The position numbers were made by a program, and so were the translations under genes. Positions 18,488 to 27,657 of a stretch of DNA of 64,000 nt are shown piece after piece. The number at the start of each line of letters is the position of its first letter. The stretch's first letter is position 1. The DNA comes from Tepidibacter aestuarii (lineage in GTDB: Bacteria > Bacillota > Clostridia > Peptostreptococcales > Peptostreptococcaceae): assembly GCF_934924865.1 (NCBI RefSeq), contig NZ_OW235315.1, positions 1,612,001 through 1,676,000 of the forward strand. The letters run 5' to 3'. The notes beneath the pieces were generated by a model. It did no database searches, was not told the origin of the DNA, and was given only the letters and a program-made list of their open reading frames with translations.

Positions 18488-19867
18488 TTAAGAATTTAAG
18501 AGATTTTCTTTTGATTTTCTTAAAGATAAAAAGAGTACTATTAAACTTGAAGCTAATGCTATATAAATTGAACTAAGCTTTTCAAATCCTAATAAAATCC
18601 ACACTGTAGCAGCAAATGGTCCGACTATTACGGAATATAATCCTACTTTATGATTTATCTTATCTTCAAAAAATATTGCTGCAGTAACAGGAACAAATAT
18701 TGGTGCTGCCCTAAACACCATAGAAATAAATCCCCAGTCAAGTATCATTGAATCATCATTGTGTATTACTATAAGAAAAGTTAATAATCCTATTAATATT
18801 ATTACTATTTGTAAAACAAAAATCTGTTTTTTGTCACTAGCATTTTTATTAATTAGTTCTTTATATATATCACGAGTAAACATAGTTGATACACCTAATG
18901 TAAGACCAGCACCTGTAGCTATTGATGAAATAAGTACTGTGGATATAGAAACCCCACCCAACACAGGGTTTAAGTAATTTATTAAAAATAAAGGGAATGC
19001 CTCGCTTGGAGTAATATTAGGATAATGAATTTTCATATACATACCTATCAATGTACAAATAATGCCTATTGGAAATACTAAAAAAGCTACTAAGTAAGAA
19101 CTCAATTTAGAAACAGTACTATTTTTACCAGACATAATTGATTGAAAATATGTTTGAGTTGATAGCACTCCTACAATTGTTGAAATTGCTGATCCTAAAT
19201 CTGAAAATATACCACCGCTGAACAAATTAAACCATGGCTCATGTGGAAAAAATGTTTTTATTTCATTAATTCCATTGAATTTAAATATAAGAATAGCTCC
19301 GCAAATTATAGTTGTACTGTATAAAAGTACAGTTTTAACAGCACCAACCATAGTGCCACCCCAAAATCCTCCAAAAACTACATATATAACAAGGAGAGTA
19401 ACAACTATAAATGCAGTTTTTATGGTATCAATTCCAAAAACCGTACTAAACAACGCCATACAAGCAATTATTTGACCATTTATATGTATGAACATGCCCA
19501 ATGATAATAAAATGCTTGAGACAGTTCTTGTATTTTTACCATAAGTATTGCCAATAATCTGAGGTATTGTTTCATTGTTTTTTTTATCTAACTGCTTGGA
19601 GTAAATTAACCCTAATAATATACTTGCGGCTGAAAGTCCTATAATAAACCATATAGCAGCAAAACCACGTTTATATGCCATCTGTGCAGTACCAACGGTA
19701 GATGCACCTCCAATTATAGAACCCATAAGCATGCTGGTAACACCGACTACTCCTAATTTGTTTCCTGCTGCAATGAAATCTTTTGAATTCTTAACCTTAA
19801 TTTTGCCTAAATACCCAGCTATTGCCGTAATAATTAACGTAACAATGGCACTGATTATTAAGAGCAT
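18488..19867 (-). CDS. Sodium:solute symporter (SSS) family protein
   Basis: The 459-residue protein has about 12-13 membrane helices and SSS-family features: KDFIAAGNKLGVVGVTSMLMGSIIGGASTVGTAQMAY near the N-terminus and GAGLTLGVSTMFTRDIYKEL in the conserved sodium-site helix region. It imports an organic solute with sodium; the substrate is not predictable. ATG preceded by GGGAGATGAGACA. It converges with the TetR gene; a hairpin (AAAGAAAATC/GATTTTCTTT, 18471-18514) overlapping its 3' end may terminate both. Confidence 0.92.
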   Translation of the reverse strand: MLLIISAIVTLIITAIAGYLGKIKVKNSKDFIAAGNKLGVVGVTSMLMGSIIGGASTVGTAQMAYKRGFAAIWFIIGLSAASILLGLIYSKQLDKKNNETIPQIIGNTYGKNTRTVSSILLSLGMFIHINGQIIACMALFSTVFGIDTIKTAFIVVTLLVIYVVFGGFWGGTMVGAVKTVLLYSTTIICGAILIFKFNGINEIKTFFPHEPWFNLFSGGIFSDLGSAISTIVGVLSTQTYFQSIMSGKNSTVSKLSSYLVAFLVFPIGIICTLIGMYMKIHYPNITPSEAFPLFLINYLNPVLGGVSISTVLISSIATGAGLTLGVSTMFTRDIYKELINKNASDKKQIFVLQIVIILIGLLTFLIVIHNDDSMILDWGFISMVFRAAPIFVPVTAAIFFEDKINHKVGLYSVIVGPFAATVWILLGFEKLSSIYIALASSLIVLFLSLRKSKENLLNS

Positions 19868-20236
19868 TGTCTCATCTCCCTATACTAACAATATTTTATG
19901 TAAAAATACACCAAATCATTTTATGGTTTAATTATACACCTTAAATAAAAAATTAAAAGTATAATTATCATAAATAGATGAAATAACTAGAAGTAAATTC
20001 TGATGAAATGTTTACTGCTTGGAATTTGAATGGGAACAGTGCCATGTTCATTGCAGAAAAAATTGTTTGTTCTGTTCCGGGGATTTTTCCAAAATAGATC
20101 TCAGAAAATCATCACAGTAGATTCTTATGCTTACAGTAATACTACATTCTCATATTTAACTTACAACAAAATAGTTAGACCGATGTATGCATTAGAACAA
20201 AATACTGAATTAAAATAATATATTTTGATATTGAAA
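19868..20236 (+). other. Intergenic tract, no supported gene
   Basis: A 62-codon ORF at 20030-20218 has no ribosome site and no recognised motif. The sequence looks like shuffled coding scraps (for example SAMFIAEKIVCSVPGIF in another frame). Nothing further is identified. Confidence 0.4.
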
Positions 20237-20306
20237 CTTTTAAGAGGAGGTCTTACCTTCTCTTAAAAAAAGTAAGTAGCTTAAGGTTAAACTACTTACT
20301 TTTTTT
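20237..20306 (+). terminator. Two consecutive terminator hairpins
   Basis: TTTTAAGAGGAGGT/ACCTTCTCTTAAAA comes first, then AAGTAAGTAG/CTACTTACTTTTTTT. They sit beyond the 3' end of the minus-strand 2H gene and can act in either direction. Confidence 0.7.
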
Positions 20307-20336
20307 ATATATTTTAACTATTTATTATTCTAAAAA

Positions 20337-20861
20337 CTAATCTAATAAATACTCTTTATGTAATACCCAAGTATTATCAACCCATTTATAAATACAAATA
20401 TTATCAAAATGACAATCAAAATTACAAGGTATTAAAGAAACATAATTCCATAATTTATTAAATATATTTCTTATTTTTTTAGAACTTATGGTAACATGAA
20501 AAACTTTATCTTTACCATCTTCTTTAGAGAAATCTAAATAATTAATTTTATTTAAATCATCAATTAATTTATCATGAATAGTTTTACCTTCATCACTCAT
20601 TAAAACTTTCATAAATATAACTCTATCATCAAAATGGTCATACCCTTTAATTTTATATTCACTAGAATTATGAGACTTAGAAAAATTATCTAAAATATTT
20701 TCTAAGTCATTTATATCATCACTTTCAAAAGGAGCTTTTATAGTAAAATGAGCAGGAAGCTTTGAAGATCTAGCTTTAAACTTTTCAAAAACTTCTTTTC
20801 TTAAGTTGTTATTAAAATTACCAGCATCACCTTTTACAACACTTACAATTACATATCTCAA
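20337..20861 (-). CDS. 2'-5' RNA ligase-like 2H phosphoesterase
   Basis: The 174-residue protein has the two HxT motifs that define the 2H superfamily: HFTI (about residue 37-40, in PAHFTIKAPFE) and HVTI (about 122-125, in VFHVTISSKKI). Such enzymes act on 2',3'-cyclic phosphates or 2'-5' linkages in RNA or nucleotides. The start ATATACCTC region on the plus strand gives GGAGGTATATTTTG before ATG on the minus strand. It is an isolated gene with unknown substrate. Confidence 0.9.
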   Translation of the reverse strand: MRYVIVSVVKGDAGNFNNNLRKEVFEKFKARSSKLPAHFTIKAPFESDDINDLENILDNFSKSHNSSEYKIKGYDHFDDRVIFMKVLMSDEGKTIHDKLIDDLNKINYLDFSKEDGKDKVFHVTISSKKIRNIFNKLWNYVSLIPCNFDCHFDNICIYKWVDNTWVLHKEYLLD

Positions 20862-21426
20862 AATATACCTCCAAAATTAATTTAATAAATATTCTATATA
20901 CTATTAAGTAGTATATCCTAAAAAAATTATTATCATAATAGTCAAAAAACAAATTTAGAATAAATACAAAAATATAATAATATGAGCTAAGAATTATAGT
21001 TGTTATAATCATTAACACATCTAACTTTATATCATTTATTATAGGAAATTATTTCTTTTTTATAGCATCATAATTACCATTATAATCAAACTCTCTTTGT
21101 ATATCATTAAAAATTGTTATAGTACCATACCTATTTATTTGTATGTATCTTAAGATATTTTTCTACATAGATTTTTATCTAGTTCTTTTATAAATATTTA
21201 AAATCATAAAAGGGTAATTACAATTCTCAGAACAATATAAAACTGGGGTAGTAAATATCCCTGCTGTAATGAATATTAATAAGCATTTTAGTAGTATGTT
21301 ATTTAGATTAGCATTCCTAGAGACTTATTTGATAAATTTCATTAATTTGGGAAAACTATATAATATTTTAATTCAAATATTATATTAATTTAAATGATAA
21401 TAAACTATAGCCTGGAGGAATAAATC
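20862..21426 (+). other. AT-rich intergenic tract
   Basis: Nothing beyond a short minus-strand ORF of biased composition (20827-21018), which overlaps the 2H gene and lacks a ribosome site. The last 15 bases hold CTGGAGGAATAA for the next gene. Confidence 0.5.
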
Positions 21427-22494
21427 GTGAATAAAGAGGTTATTTCAGATAAGCAATGTATCCATGTAATTATTATGAATATGATAGGAATTGAAACAAT
21501 TTTAACCTCAGGAATAGTTGCTAAACAAGATTTATGGATAGCTATTCTTTTATCATTATTTACTGCACTGCTAATAATTCTTATATATGCTCGTATTCAC
21601 CATATATTTTTAGGTAATGACTTATTCGATATTCTTGAAATCTGTTTCGGAAAATATATTGGAAAGGGAATATGTATTTTATTTTTTTTGCACTTTTTAC
21701 TTGGATCTTCAGCAATCGTATATACTATTAGTGAATTTATTATTGTAGTATCTCTTCCAGAAACACCTAAAATTTTTGTAATGATAATTATTATGATTAT
21801 ATGCGTTTGGTCAGTAAAAGCAGGAATTGAAGTAATAGGAAGAACATCAGAAATTTTTTTAACTCCCATTGTAGGACTTATATTTGTTACGATATTATTA
21901 TTAGTTCCTAAAATGGATATTAACAATATTCGTCCTACACTATACAGAGGTATAAAACCGATTGTAGAAGGTGTTTTGAGTATAACGACAATTCAATTTT
22001 TAGCACCAATGCTTATGCTTATTTTTTCTAATTTTGAGAGTCGAAAATCTCCATATAAAGTTTATATTTCGGGGTTATTATGTGGAGGGGTAATAATATT
22101 TGCAACTTCAGTAACTAATGTTTTAGTTTTAGGAGTAAATCACGCTGAAAGTTTATATTATCCATCCTATGTTACTGTTTCAAGAGTAGATATAGGAAAT
22201 GTTCTTCAAAGAATGGAAGCTGTAGCAGCTATTGTATTTATATTAGGAGGTGTTGTTAAATTAAGCATATACTTATTAGCTACTTGTAAAGGGTTTGCTA
22301 AAATATGTAAATGTGAAAATTATAGGTTTTTGGTAACACCTGTTGCTTTATTTATACTCAATCAATCTTATTCTTTTTTTGATAGTACAATGGAGTATTT
22401 AGAAATAGCTAAAATATGGGGATACTATGCTTTTCTATTTCAAGTAATTTTACCTATTATTATATGGACTACTGCTGAGATTAAAAAGAAATAA
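21427..22494 (+). CDS. Spore germination permease, GerB (GerAB/endospore permease) family
   Basis: The 355-residue membrane protein with about 10 helices matches the GerAB family of the APC superfamily: opening ISDKQCIHVIIMNMIGIETI, central PIVEGVLSITTIQFLAPMLM and C-terminal LFQVILPIIIW. GerB subunits sit in the inner spore membrane and recognise germinants with GerA and GerC. GTG start with CTGGAGGAATAAATC. No gerA or gerC neighbour is in the window, so it is an orphan permease whose partners are elsewhere. Confidence 0.92.
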   Translation: MNKEVISDKQCIHVIIMNMIGIETILTSGIVAKQDLWIAILLSLFTALLIILIYARIHHIFLGNDLFDILEICFGKYIGKGICILFFLHFLLGSSAIVYTISEFIIVVSLPETPKIFVMIIIMIICVWSVKAGIEVIGRTSEIFLTPIVGLIFVTILLLVPKMDINNIRPTLYRGIKPIVEGVLSITTIQFLAPMLMLIFSNFESRKSPYKVYISGLLCGGVIIFATSVTNVLVLGVNHAESLYYPSYVTVSRVDIGNVLQRMEAVAAIVFILGGVVKLSIYLLATCKGFAKICKCENYRFLVTPVALFILNQSYSFFDSTMEYLEIAKIWGYYAFLFQVILPIIIWTTAEIKKK

Positions 22495-22679
22495 TCATCT
22501 ATTAATAAAAATATATGAATAAAATTTTAATTCGTAATATATATGGTGAAATCAAAGACAGTTTAAATCTATTCTTTTTTTTGAAGTTTATATAGATTAT
22601 AGATTTATAAAAAAAATAGACAAGTATGCATTTTACATTTAGAAATATTGATGCACTAAAGTAAAGGTGTGATTAATGA
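22495..22679 (+). other. Intergenic tract with degenerate family A fragment
   Basis: AAAAAATAGACAAGTATGCA near 22612-22631 resembles the 5' part of repeat family A, without the rest. No gene is seen. Confidence 0.35.
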
Positions 22680-22832
22680 ATGGGTGCAATAAAGGAATTA
22701 ACAACGTACTATAAAGACATAATTTCTTTAAGTAAAATTATCAATCAATTAGATTCTATGGGTTATAGAGTGATTATAAACGATATTGAGATACTTGATG
22801 ACTGGGAATATACTAATCATCAAGTATTATAG
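22680..22832 (+). CDS. Short hypothetical protein (50 aa)
   Basis: ATG with AAAGGTGTGATTA upstream opens MGAIKELTTYYKDIISLSKI followed by INQLDSMGYRVIIND and a DDWEY segment, ending TAG. The composition is protein-like (amphipathic helix, then strand), so it may be a small gene or the start of a truncated one. No family recognised. From 22833 to 22989 I see nothing. Confidence 0.45.
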   Translation: MGAIKELTTYYKDIISLSKIINQLDSMGYRVIINDIEILDDWEYTNHQVL

Positions 22833-22989
22833 TTGGAGATAAAGTAGAATTAAGGTAGGTTCTATTAGTATAATGGGCGCAATTATGTTAGGTTAAAACA
22901 GTAGTGTACTTCTGATGCGATGAAATGAGTTAGTAGATATGATGTGTAAGTCTGTAATTAAGAGAAAAATTTATGATGATTAATTCAAA

Positions 22990-23095
22990 CTAAGCTAAAT
23001 AATTTATTGATAAATTTAACTTAAGTAAGGGCATATCGATTTATACAATAGATTTGCCCTTTTTTATCATATGGAAAGTTTCAATTTATTTTAAT
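22990..23095 (+). repeat. Repeat family E, copy 1 (contains a terminator hairpin)
   Basis: CTAAATAATTTATTGATRAA, then AAGGGCA...TTTGCCCTTTTTT and TATCATATGRAAA. A second copy lies at 33060-33165. Both lie just beyond the 3' end of a minus-strand gene. Confidence 0.65.
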
Positions 23096-23205
23096 AAGTC
23101 TTTTGTTGTTTAAAATAGTAAAAATCAAGTTAGCAATTTACAGTACTAACAAAGTACTTTTTCGTGCAGGTAGTACTATCTGGTAATATCCTTTAATTCA
23201 ACGGT

Positions 23206-23850
23206 TTATGATAGCATTTTATAAAGGGGGCTATCCTCTTGGATGATATCTTGTATTTCGTATACTGAGATTGGAAAATAAGGAAATCCATATACATATG
23301 CCGTTAACTCATATAATTGAAAATAAATTACTAAAGCTTTGTCAGCGATATAGTAGTCTTGATTACTAGTTTTAATACCTTTAAATTTATTGATTAGATG
23401 AATATCTCGATCCTTTATTTGATTAGAAATAATGTTAGATAGTATTTCCATATAGTTGCTTTCGGGTTTAAACAAGTCATATAATTGATAGATTTTCCCT
23501 GTTTGGATATCAAATGTTAATGATTTAATAATGGTAAAACCATGAGCAGAAGGGTATGCTATTGTGTAATTGCCTATTGATAAACTCAAAATCCCTCTTT
23601 CATTTGTTTTAATTTCAAACCATCCAGTAACTTCTATTTTTGGTATCTGAGGATATCCTTGAATAAAAACCAGTTGATTGACCTGATCAATATAAAGCTT
23701 GTTCACAAGAAATAGTATCGAATCATTTATTTTCTTTTGAACAGATTGATTTGTCATACCAATAACGAGAGGGTACTCTATAACCACCTTGTAGCCTGGT
23801 TTAACCAATTTTTTTGGTATGATCTGAACAAAATTCTGTATATAGTTCAT
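23206..23850 (-). CDS. DUF4163/DUF3298 domain protein (RsiV-like)
   Basis: The 214-residue protein resembles the tandem DUF4163-DUF3298 module seen in RsiV-type and other extracytoplasmic proteins: YPLVIGMTNQSVQKKINDSI near 25-44 and YPSAHGFTIIKSLTFDIQTG near 99-118, ending with IQEDSPLYKML. No signal peptide or membrane helix is seen, unlike RsiV, so it may be intracellular or forespore-located. Function unknown. Family E repeat follows its stop. Confidence 0.8.
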   Translation of the reverse strand: MNYIQNFVQIIPKKLVKPGYKVVIEYPLVIGMTNQSVQKKINDSILFLVNKLYIDQVNQLVFIQGYPQIPKIEVTGWFEIKTNERGILSLSIGNYTIAYPSAHGFTIIKSLTFDIQTGKIYQLYDLFKPESNYMEILSNIISNQIKDRDIHLINKFKGIKTSNQDYYIADKALVIYFQLYELTAYVYGFPYFPISVYEIQDIIQEDSPLYKMLS

Positions 23851-24040
23851 ATAATATACACCTACTTATTCTAAATAATAATACTACAATATATAATATT
23901 AAAAGGTCCATAAAGCTGTTAATGTCTCTAGTTAAAAATTTAGGCTAGTTATATATTGTGTTTAGGTCAGATCATTAGTTAGGTGATATTTGGGACTAGT
24001 TTTTGTAGTAAAACTAATATCTATAATTGAAAGTGGAAAT

Positions 24041-24075
24041 ATAGGTAAACCGTGTCGTAAATAACAGCGGTTTTT
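24041..24075 (+). repeat. Repeat family C, copy 5
   Basis: GTAAACCGTGTCGTAAATAA then CAGCGGTTTTTG; AACCG and CGGTT can pair. The rest of 23851-24401 shows no gene. Confidence 0.5.
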
Positions 24076-24401
24076 GTTATGATAAAGATATATAAATATA
24101 TTTAACCGAATTTATTGATTATATATAAAGAGTTTAAGATTATATGGTTACTTAGGCATTTTAATCTATGACCAAACTCATACTATAATTACTAGATTTG
24201 CCTCAATTAAAGCATTCTTATCATCTTAAAATTCTAATGGACGTTGGTATTATTGAAAGAAAGGTTGTATGTAACTGGAGATATTATATCTTAATTAAAA
24301 AAGTAGAGTTTTTATTGGATTAATTTTGTTTATCAGATATATCAAACAATTGATGAAGTATTGTATACTATTATATTATAAAAATTTTTTATGGGGGTGT
24401 A

Positions 24402-25538
24402 ATGAAAATGGAAAAAAACAATCCTATTAAAAGTATTAAAGAAAATATACAAATGGCTATGGAGCTTCTCAAGTGCAGAAAGTGTGGATGTATGAAAGAA
24501 ACTTTAAAAACTATGAAAAATGAAATTTTAAAGATTAAGAATAATAACTTTTTGGAGTTCTTAAACGAGTTAGAAAATTCAATACAAAAAATGGAGTCTA
24601 TTGAATATACTTGACTGGGATGCAAGCATTGCTGGTCAGCAGATATTTCAAATGCTTTCGATGAAGCTTTTTGTGAGTTAAATAGTATTCATTCCATAGA
24701 AAACAATTTAGTTAATAGTCATGATTTAGATATACTCCCTGCTGTTGGTGAGTATCATGTACTATCATTAGACCAAGGCTATCCTGTAGTAATATCTACA
24801 TTAGGAAATATAGAATTAGCTTACAAGATATCAGAGTTAAAACCAAAGGGATTAAGTATTGTAGGCAAAACAGAAACAGAAAATATAGGAATTGAAAAAA
24901 TTATAAAAAATGTGTTAGCTGTGCCTTCAATAAAGTACTTAATAGTTTGTGGTAAGGATTCTGAAGGTCATTATAGTGGAAATACATTAGTATCTCTTTT
25001 TAATAATGGTATTGATAATAATATGAGAGTTATTGCTTCCAAGGGAAAGAAACCCATTTTATCAAATACAACAAAAGAAGAAGTAAATGCTTTTAGGAAC
25101 CAAATAGAAATTATTGATATGATTGAATGTGAAGATTTAAATAAAATTTTAGAGAAGATACAACAGCTTTGTGAACAAGCTAGGTCTAGTTATAGCTGTG
25201 AGGGAAAATGTTCTTTATATAATAAAAAACTGAAAACATCGTCAATTGAAATAATAAAAGTTGAAGAAAAGGACCCTAATAAAGTTAAATTAGATAAAGC
25301 AGGATATTTTGTAATTGTGCCTAAAGAAAATAACAACACAATCTTAGTGGAACATTACAGTTATAATAATAAGCTACTTCGTATTATTAAAGGTGAAGAT
25401 GCAAGAAATATTTATTGGAGTATTATAGAAAATGGTTGGATTACTGAACTTAGTCATGCCGCTTATCTAGGTAAAGAACTTACAAGAGCTGAAATGTCAA
25501 TAAAGCTAGGTTTTAAATATGTTCAGGATAAGGCCTAA
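24402..25538 (+). CDS. MtrA/DUF4346 protein, candidate selenoprotein (in-frame UGA at codon 71)
   Basis: One frame runs from ATG 24402 (GGGGGTGTA upstream) to TAA 25536, interrupted only by TGA at 24612. N-terminal part: Cys motif CRKCGC (about 24-29). Then EYT-U-LGCKHCWSADISNAF, where homologues typically have Cys at the UGA position, from my knowledge of the family. Residues about 110-270 match tetrahydromethanopterin S-methyltransferase subunit A (GEYHVL, PVVISTLGN, TENIGIEKIIKNVL, YLIVCGKDSEGHYSGNTL, FLNG-like NNGIDNN), a corrinoid-binding fold. The C-terminus is DUF4346 (AGYFVIVPKE, GKELTRAEMSIKLGFKYVQD). The host has a Sec system by virtue of the grd gene, and a SECIS-like hairpin follows the UGA. 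Tools would split this gene and report only the second half. Confidence 0.8.
24612..24642 (+). promoter_or_regulatory. SECIS-like hairpin of the MtrA/DUF4346 gene
   Basis: Fourteen bases after the TGA, TTGCT (24629-24633), loop GGTC (24634-24637) and AGCAG (24638-24642) form a stem with a GGU-containing loop. The first loop G lies 22 bases after the T of TGA; in the grd gamma gene the matching G lies 21 bases after. An alternative longer fold pairs TGACTG with TGGTCA. Structure read by eye. Confidence 0.65.
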
Positions 25539-25814
25539 TATTATTAATATGTCATTTTCCCTAAAAATGACCAGTTCTTTATTAAGTAATATATTCAATA
25601 ATTATTGAGTAAAATTGTAAACCAATAGAATTGGATGATCTACTTACTTTTAGGAATTGTATATTTACGCAAAAGTAATATTTTGGAGTATTCTCAGTAA
25701 ATTAGATACGTAGAATGTATGATTTTTTAATTTTGATAGTATTTTATATATTTAATCAAATTCATTATTTATCTATGAATTGATTCGAAAGAATACTGCA
25801 TTTAGACTGTTGGG

Positions 25815-26483
25815 ATGGAAATGAAAAATATAACGTCAGAGAAGAATTGTGTGTCTGGGGATTTAATTATTGGAGCAGGGGAATCGTTATCTATATATAG
25901 GCTAGGAAAGCTTTTGAAGGAATATAAAAAAAGATTTCCTAAAGTAAATATTATTTTGAAGAATTCAATCTGTAGTGATTTAAGAAGTAAATTGAGAAAT
26001 GGGGAGTTAGATATTATTTTCACCATTGAACTTCAAGTTATGGATGAGGATTTAGTCGTTAGAAATTTAAAAGATGAATGTATGTTTATTATCGGTGCTC
26101 CAGATACAGATTTAGAATTTTTATATTCAGATTTTAAAAGTAAAGATGCAAGAGAAAGTATTATATTCAGTGAAAAAGGGTGTAGTTTTAGAATAGCTTT
26201 TGAAAATTATTTAAAAAAGAAAAGAATAAAACATGTAAATCCACTAGAATTTTCAAGCATAGAAGCTACTAAAAAGTGTGTAATTAATGGTTTAGGAATT
26301 TCATTTTTACCCTTCTATGTAGTTAACAACGAGCTAAGTGAAGGAAGCCTTAAGGGAATAGAAGTAAAAGAATTTTGTGATAAGTTTGCAACTCAACTGG
26401 TGTACCACAAAAATAAAAATATACATCAAGCGATGAGTGAATTAATAAAAATGACATTAGAAGATTCTGTCAATTGGGAATGA
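25815..26483 (+). pseudogene. LysR substrate-binding domain lacking its HTH
   Basis: The 222-residue frame is a LysR-type effector-binding domain: SGDLIIGAGESLSIYRLGKLLKEY, FPKVNIILKNSICSDLRSKL, GELDIIFT, and GLGISFLPFYVV. LysR regulators normally carry an N-terminal winged HTH of about 60-80 residues, absent here; the 276 bases upstream show no HTH in any plus frame. The ATG has no clear ribosome site. Either the 5' end was deleted or this is a free-standing effector domain; a truncated gene is more likely. Confidence 0.7.
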
Positions 26484-26518
26484 TAGATAGAACTGATTGT
26501 AGTATAAATTGTAAGTAT

Positions 26519-26638
26519 AAAAAGTGGACAAGTTATGCTTGCACAACTAATGGGGCACACCCCAAGAAGAATGCTTTTTACATTAAAAAATAATTATCTG
26601 CTAATTAAGGAAGGCGACTTGAGTCACCTTCTTTTTAA
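26519..26638 (+). repeat. Repeat family A, copy 6 (well preserved)
   Basis: GTGGACAAGTTATGCTTG, TGGGGCACACCCCA, AGAAGAATGC, AATAATTATCTGCTAATTAA, then GAAGGCGACT/AGTCACCTTC with T5. It starts 36 bases after the LysR fragment stop. Confidence 0.85.
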
Positions 26639-26813
26639 TTACATTTAATAAAGTATAATTTTTCTGCTAATAAAGGATTATAGGTTGCCTTTACTAACCT
26701 AAATATATTATACAAGGAGTTTAATAAGATTTACCTTTATTAATAAAATTCTTAACAGAGATATAGCTATATGGAAATTTTTATACACACTAAAGTTTAT
26801 ATTAAAGAGCAGT

Positions 26814-27413
26814 TTATTTTTTCATGGAATTTAATAGCATATTTATAGAAATATAAGTTTCATTTAATAGATCATAACCTCCATTATGAATGCACCAATC
26901 ATAAAGTATACCTCTTGACAATCTAAGTAAATAGGTTGTTATTTGATATGCGGTAAATTCTTTTGTAATCTCATTATTATCTTGTCCAATTTTTATAGTA
27001 TTTTTTAGTATTTGATTCAATTTTCTTTCTTCAGATATGAAAAATTCCCTACCATCATAAAGTTGTGCTTTATATACTTGTTTAAGTATATCAATACCCA
27101 TTTTATTTGCATAACTAACTTGGTATAAAATTATTGATAGTATTTTATCTATATAAGATTCTTCACTAAGATTATTATTAACATAATCTTCAAGTACAAT
27201 ATCAAATTCTTTATAAAATTCTATTATTATATCTTCTTTAGACTTAAAGTGATGATAAAACCCTCCTACAGATATACCAACTTCTTTACATATTTGATTT
27301 ATTTTCACATTATCATATCCATATTCCGAAATTAATTTCATTGAAGTATCTAATATTTGTTTTTTAGTTTCTATAGCCTGAGCTTGCCTTTTAGTTAAAT
27401 TACCTTCATTCAT
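26814..27413 (-). CDS. TetR/AcrR family regulator
   Basis: The HTH region reads KKQILDTSMKLISEYGYDNV, KINQICKEVGISVGGFYHHFKSK, typical of TetR; the C-terminal helical region ends YDLLNETYISINMLLNSMKK. ATG at 27413 (MNEGNLTKRQ) is preferred over 27464 because AGGGGATTTTAAA lies just before it. It is divergent from the flavin oxidoreductase gene, whose promoter overlaps a short palindrome, so it probably represses that operon in response to an organic ligand. Confidence 0.92.
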   Translation of the reverse strand: MNEGNLTKRQAQAIETKKQILDTSMKLISEYGYDNVKINQICKEVGISVGGFYHHFKSKEDIIIEFYKEFDIVLEDYVNNNLSEESYIDKILSIILYQVSYANKMGIDILKQVYKAQLYDGREFFISEERKLNQILKNTIKIGQDNNEITKEFTAYQITTYLLRLSRGILYDWCIHNGGYDLLNETYISINMLLNSMKK

Positions 27414-27518
27414 TTTAAAATCCCCTACTTTCAATCCTATGTATAACAATTTAATTATACACAATATTTTATATTAGTAAAGTTTTATGAAAAGGTTTTT
27501 ATTTTTTAATAAAAAATA

Positions 27519-27547
27519 TTGACAATTAGCTAACGAATAGTTATTAT
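27519..27547 (+). promoter_or_regulatory. Promoter with palindromic operator for the oxidoreductase operon
   Basis: TTGACA (27519-27524) and TATTAT (27542-27547) are exactly 17 bases apart. The palindrome TAACGAATAGTTA (27531-27543) lies in the spacer and reaches the -10, a usual TetR operator position. A second inverted repeat CAGAAT...ATTCTG lies at 27560-27585 in the leader. Confidence 0.7.
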
Positions 27548-27657
27548 ATAAACAAGCTACAGAATTGATTCGGCGAAATGATTCTGTTGAGAAAAGGAGG
27601 ATATTACTCCGAATGTAATAATACGAATTTATGATTAACTTTAAAAGGAGATGTTTT

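Noticed and set aside
20030..20218. 62-codon ORF between the symporter and 2H genes
   Set aside because: No ribosome site and no similarity recognised; probably chance or a remnant.
24612..24614. Ordinary nonsense mutation in the MtrA/DUF4346 gene
   Set aside because: Possible, but the Cys-motif position, a hairpin like the grd SECIS and intact flanks make Sec the better explanation.
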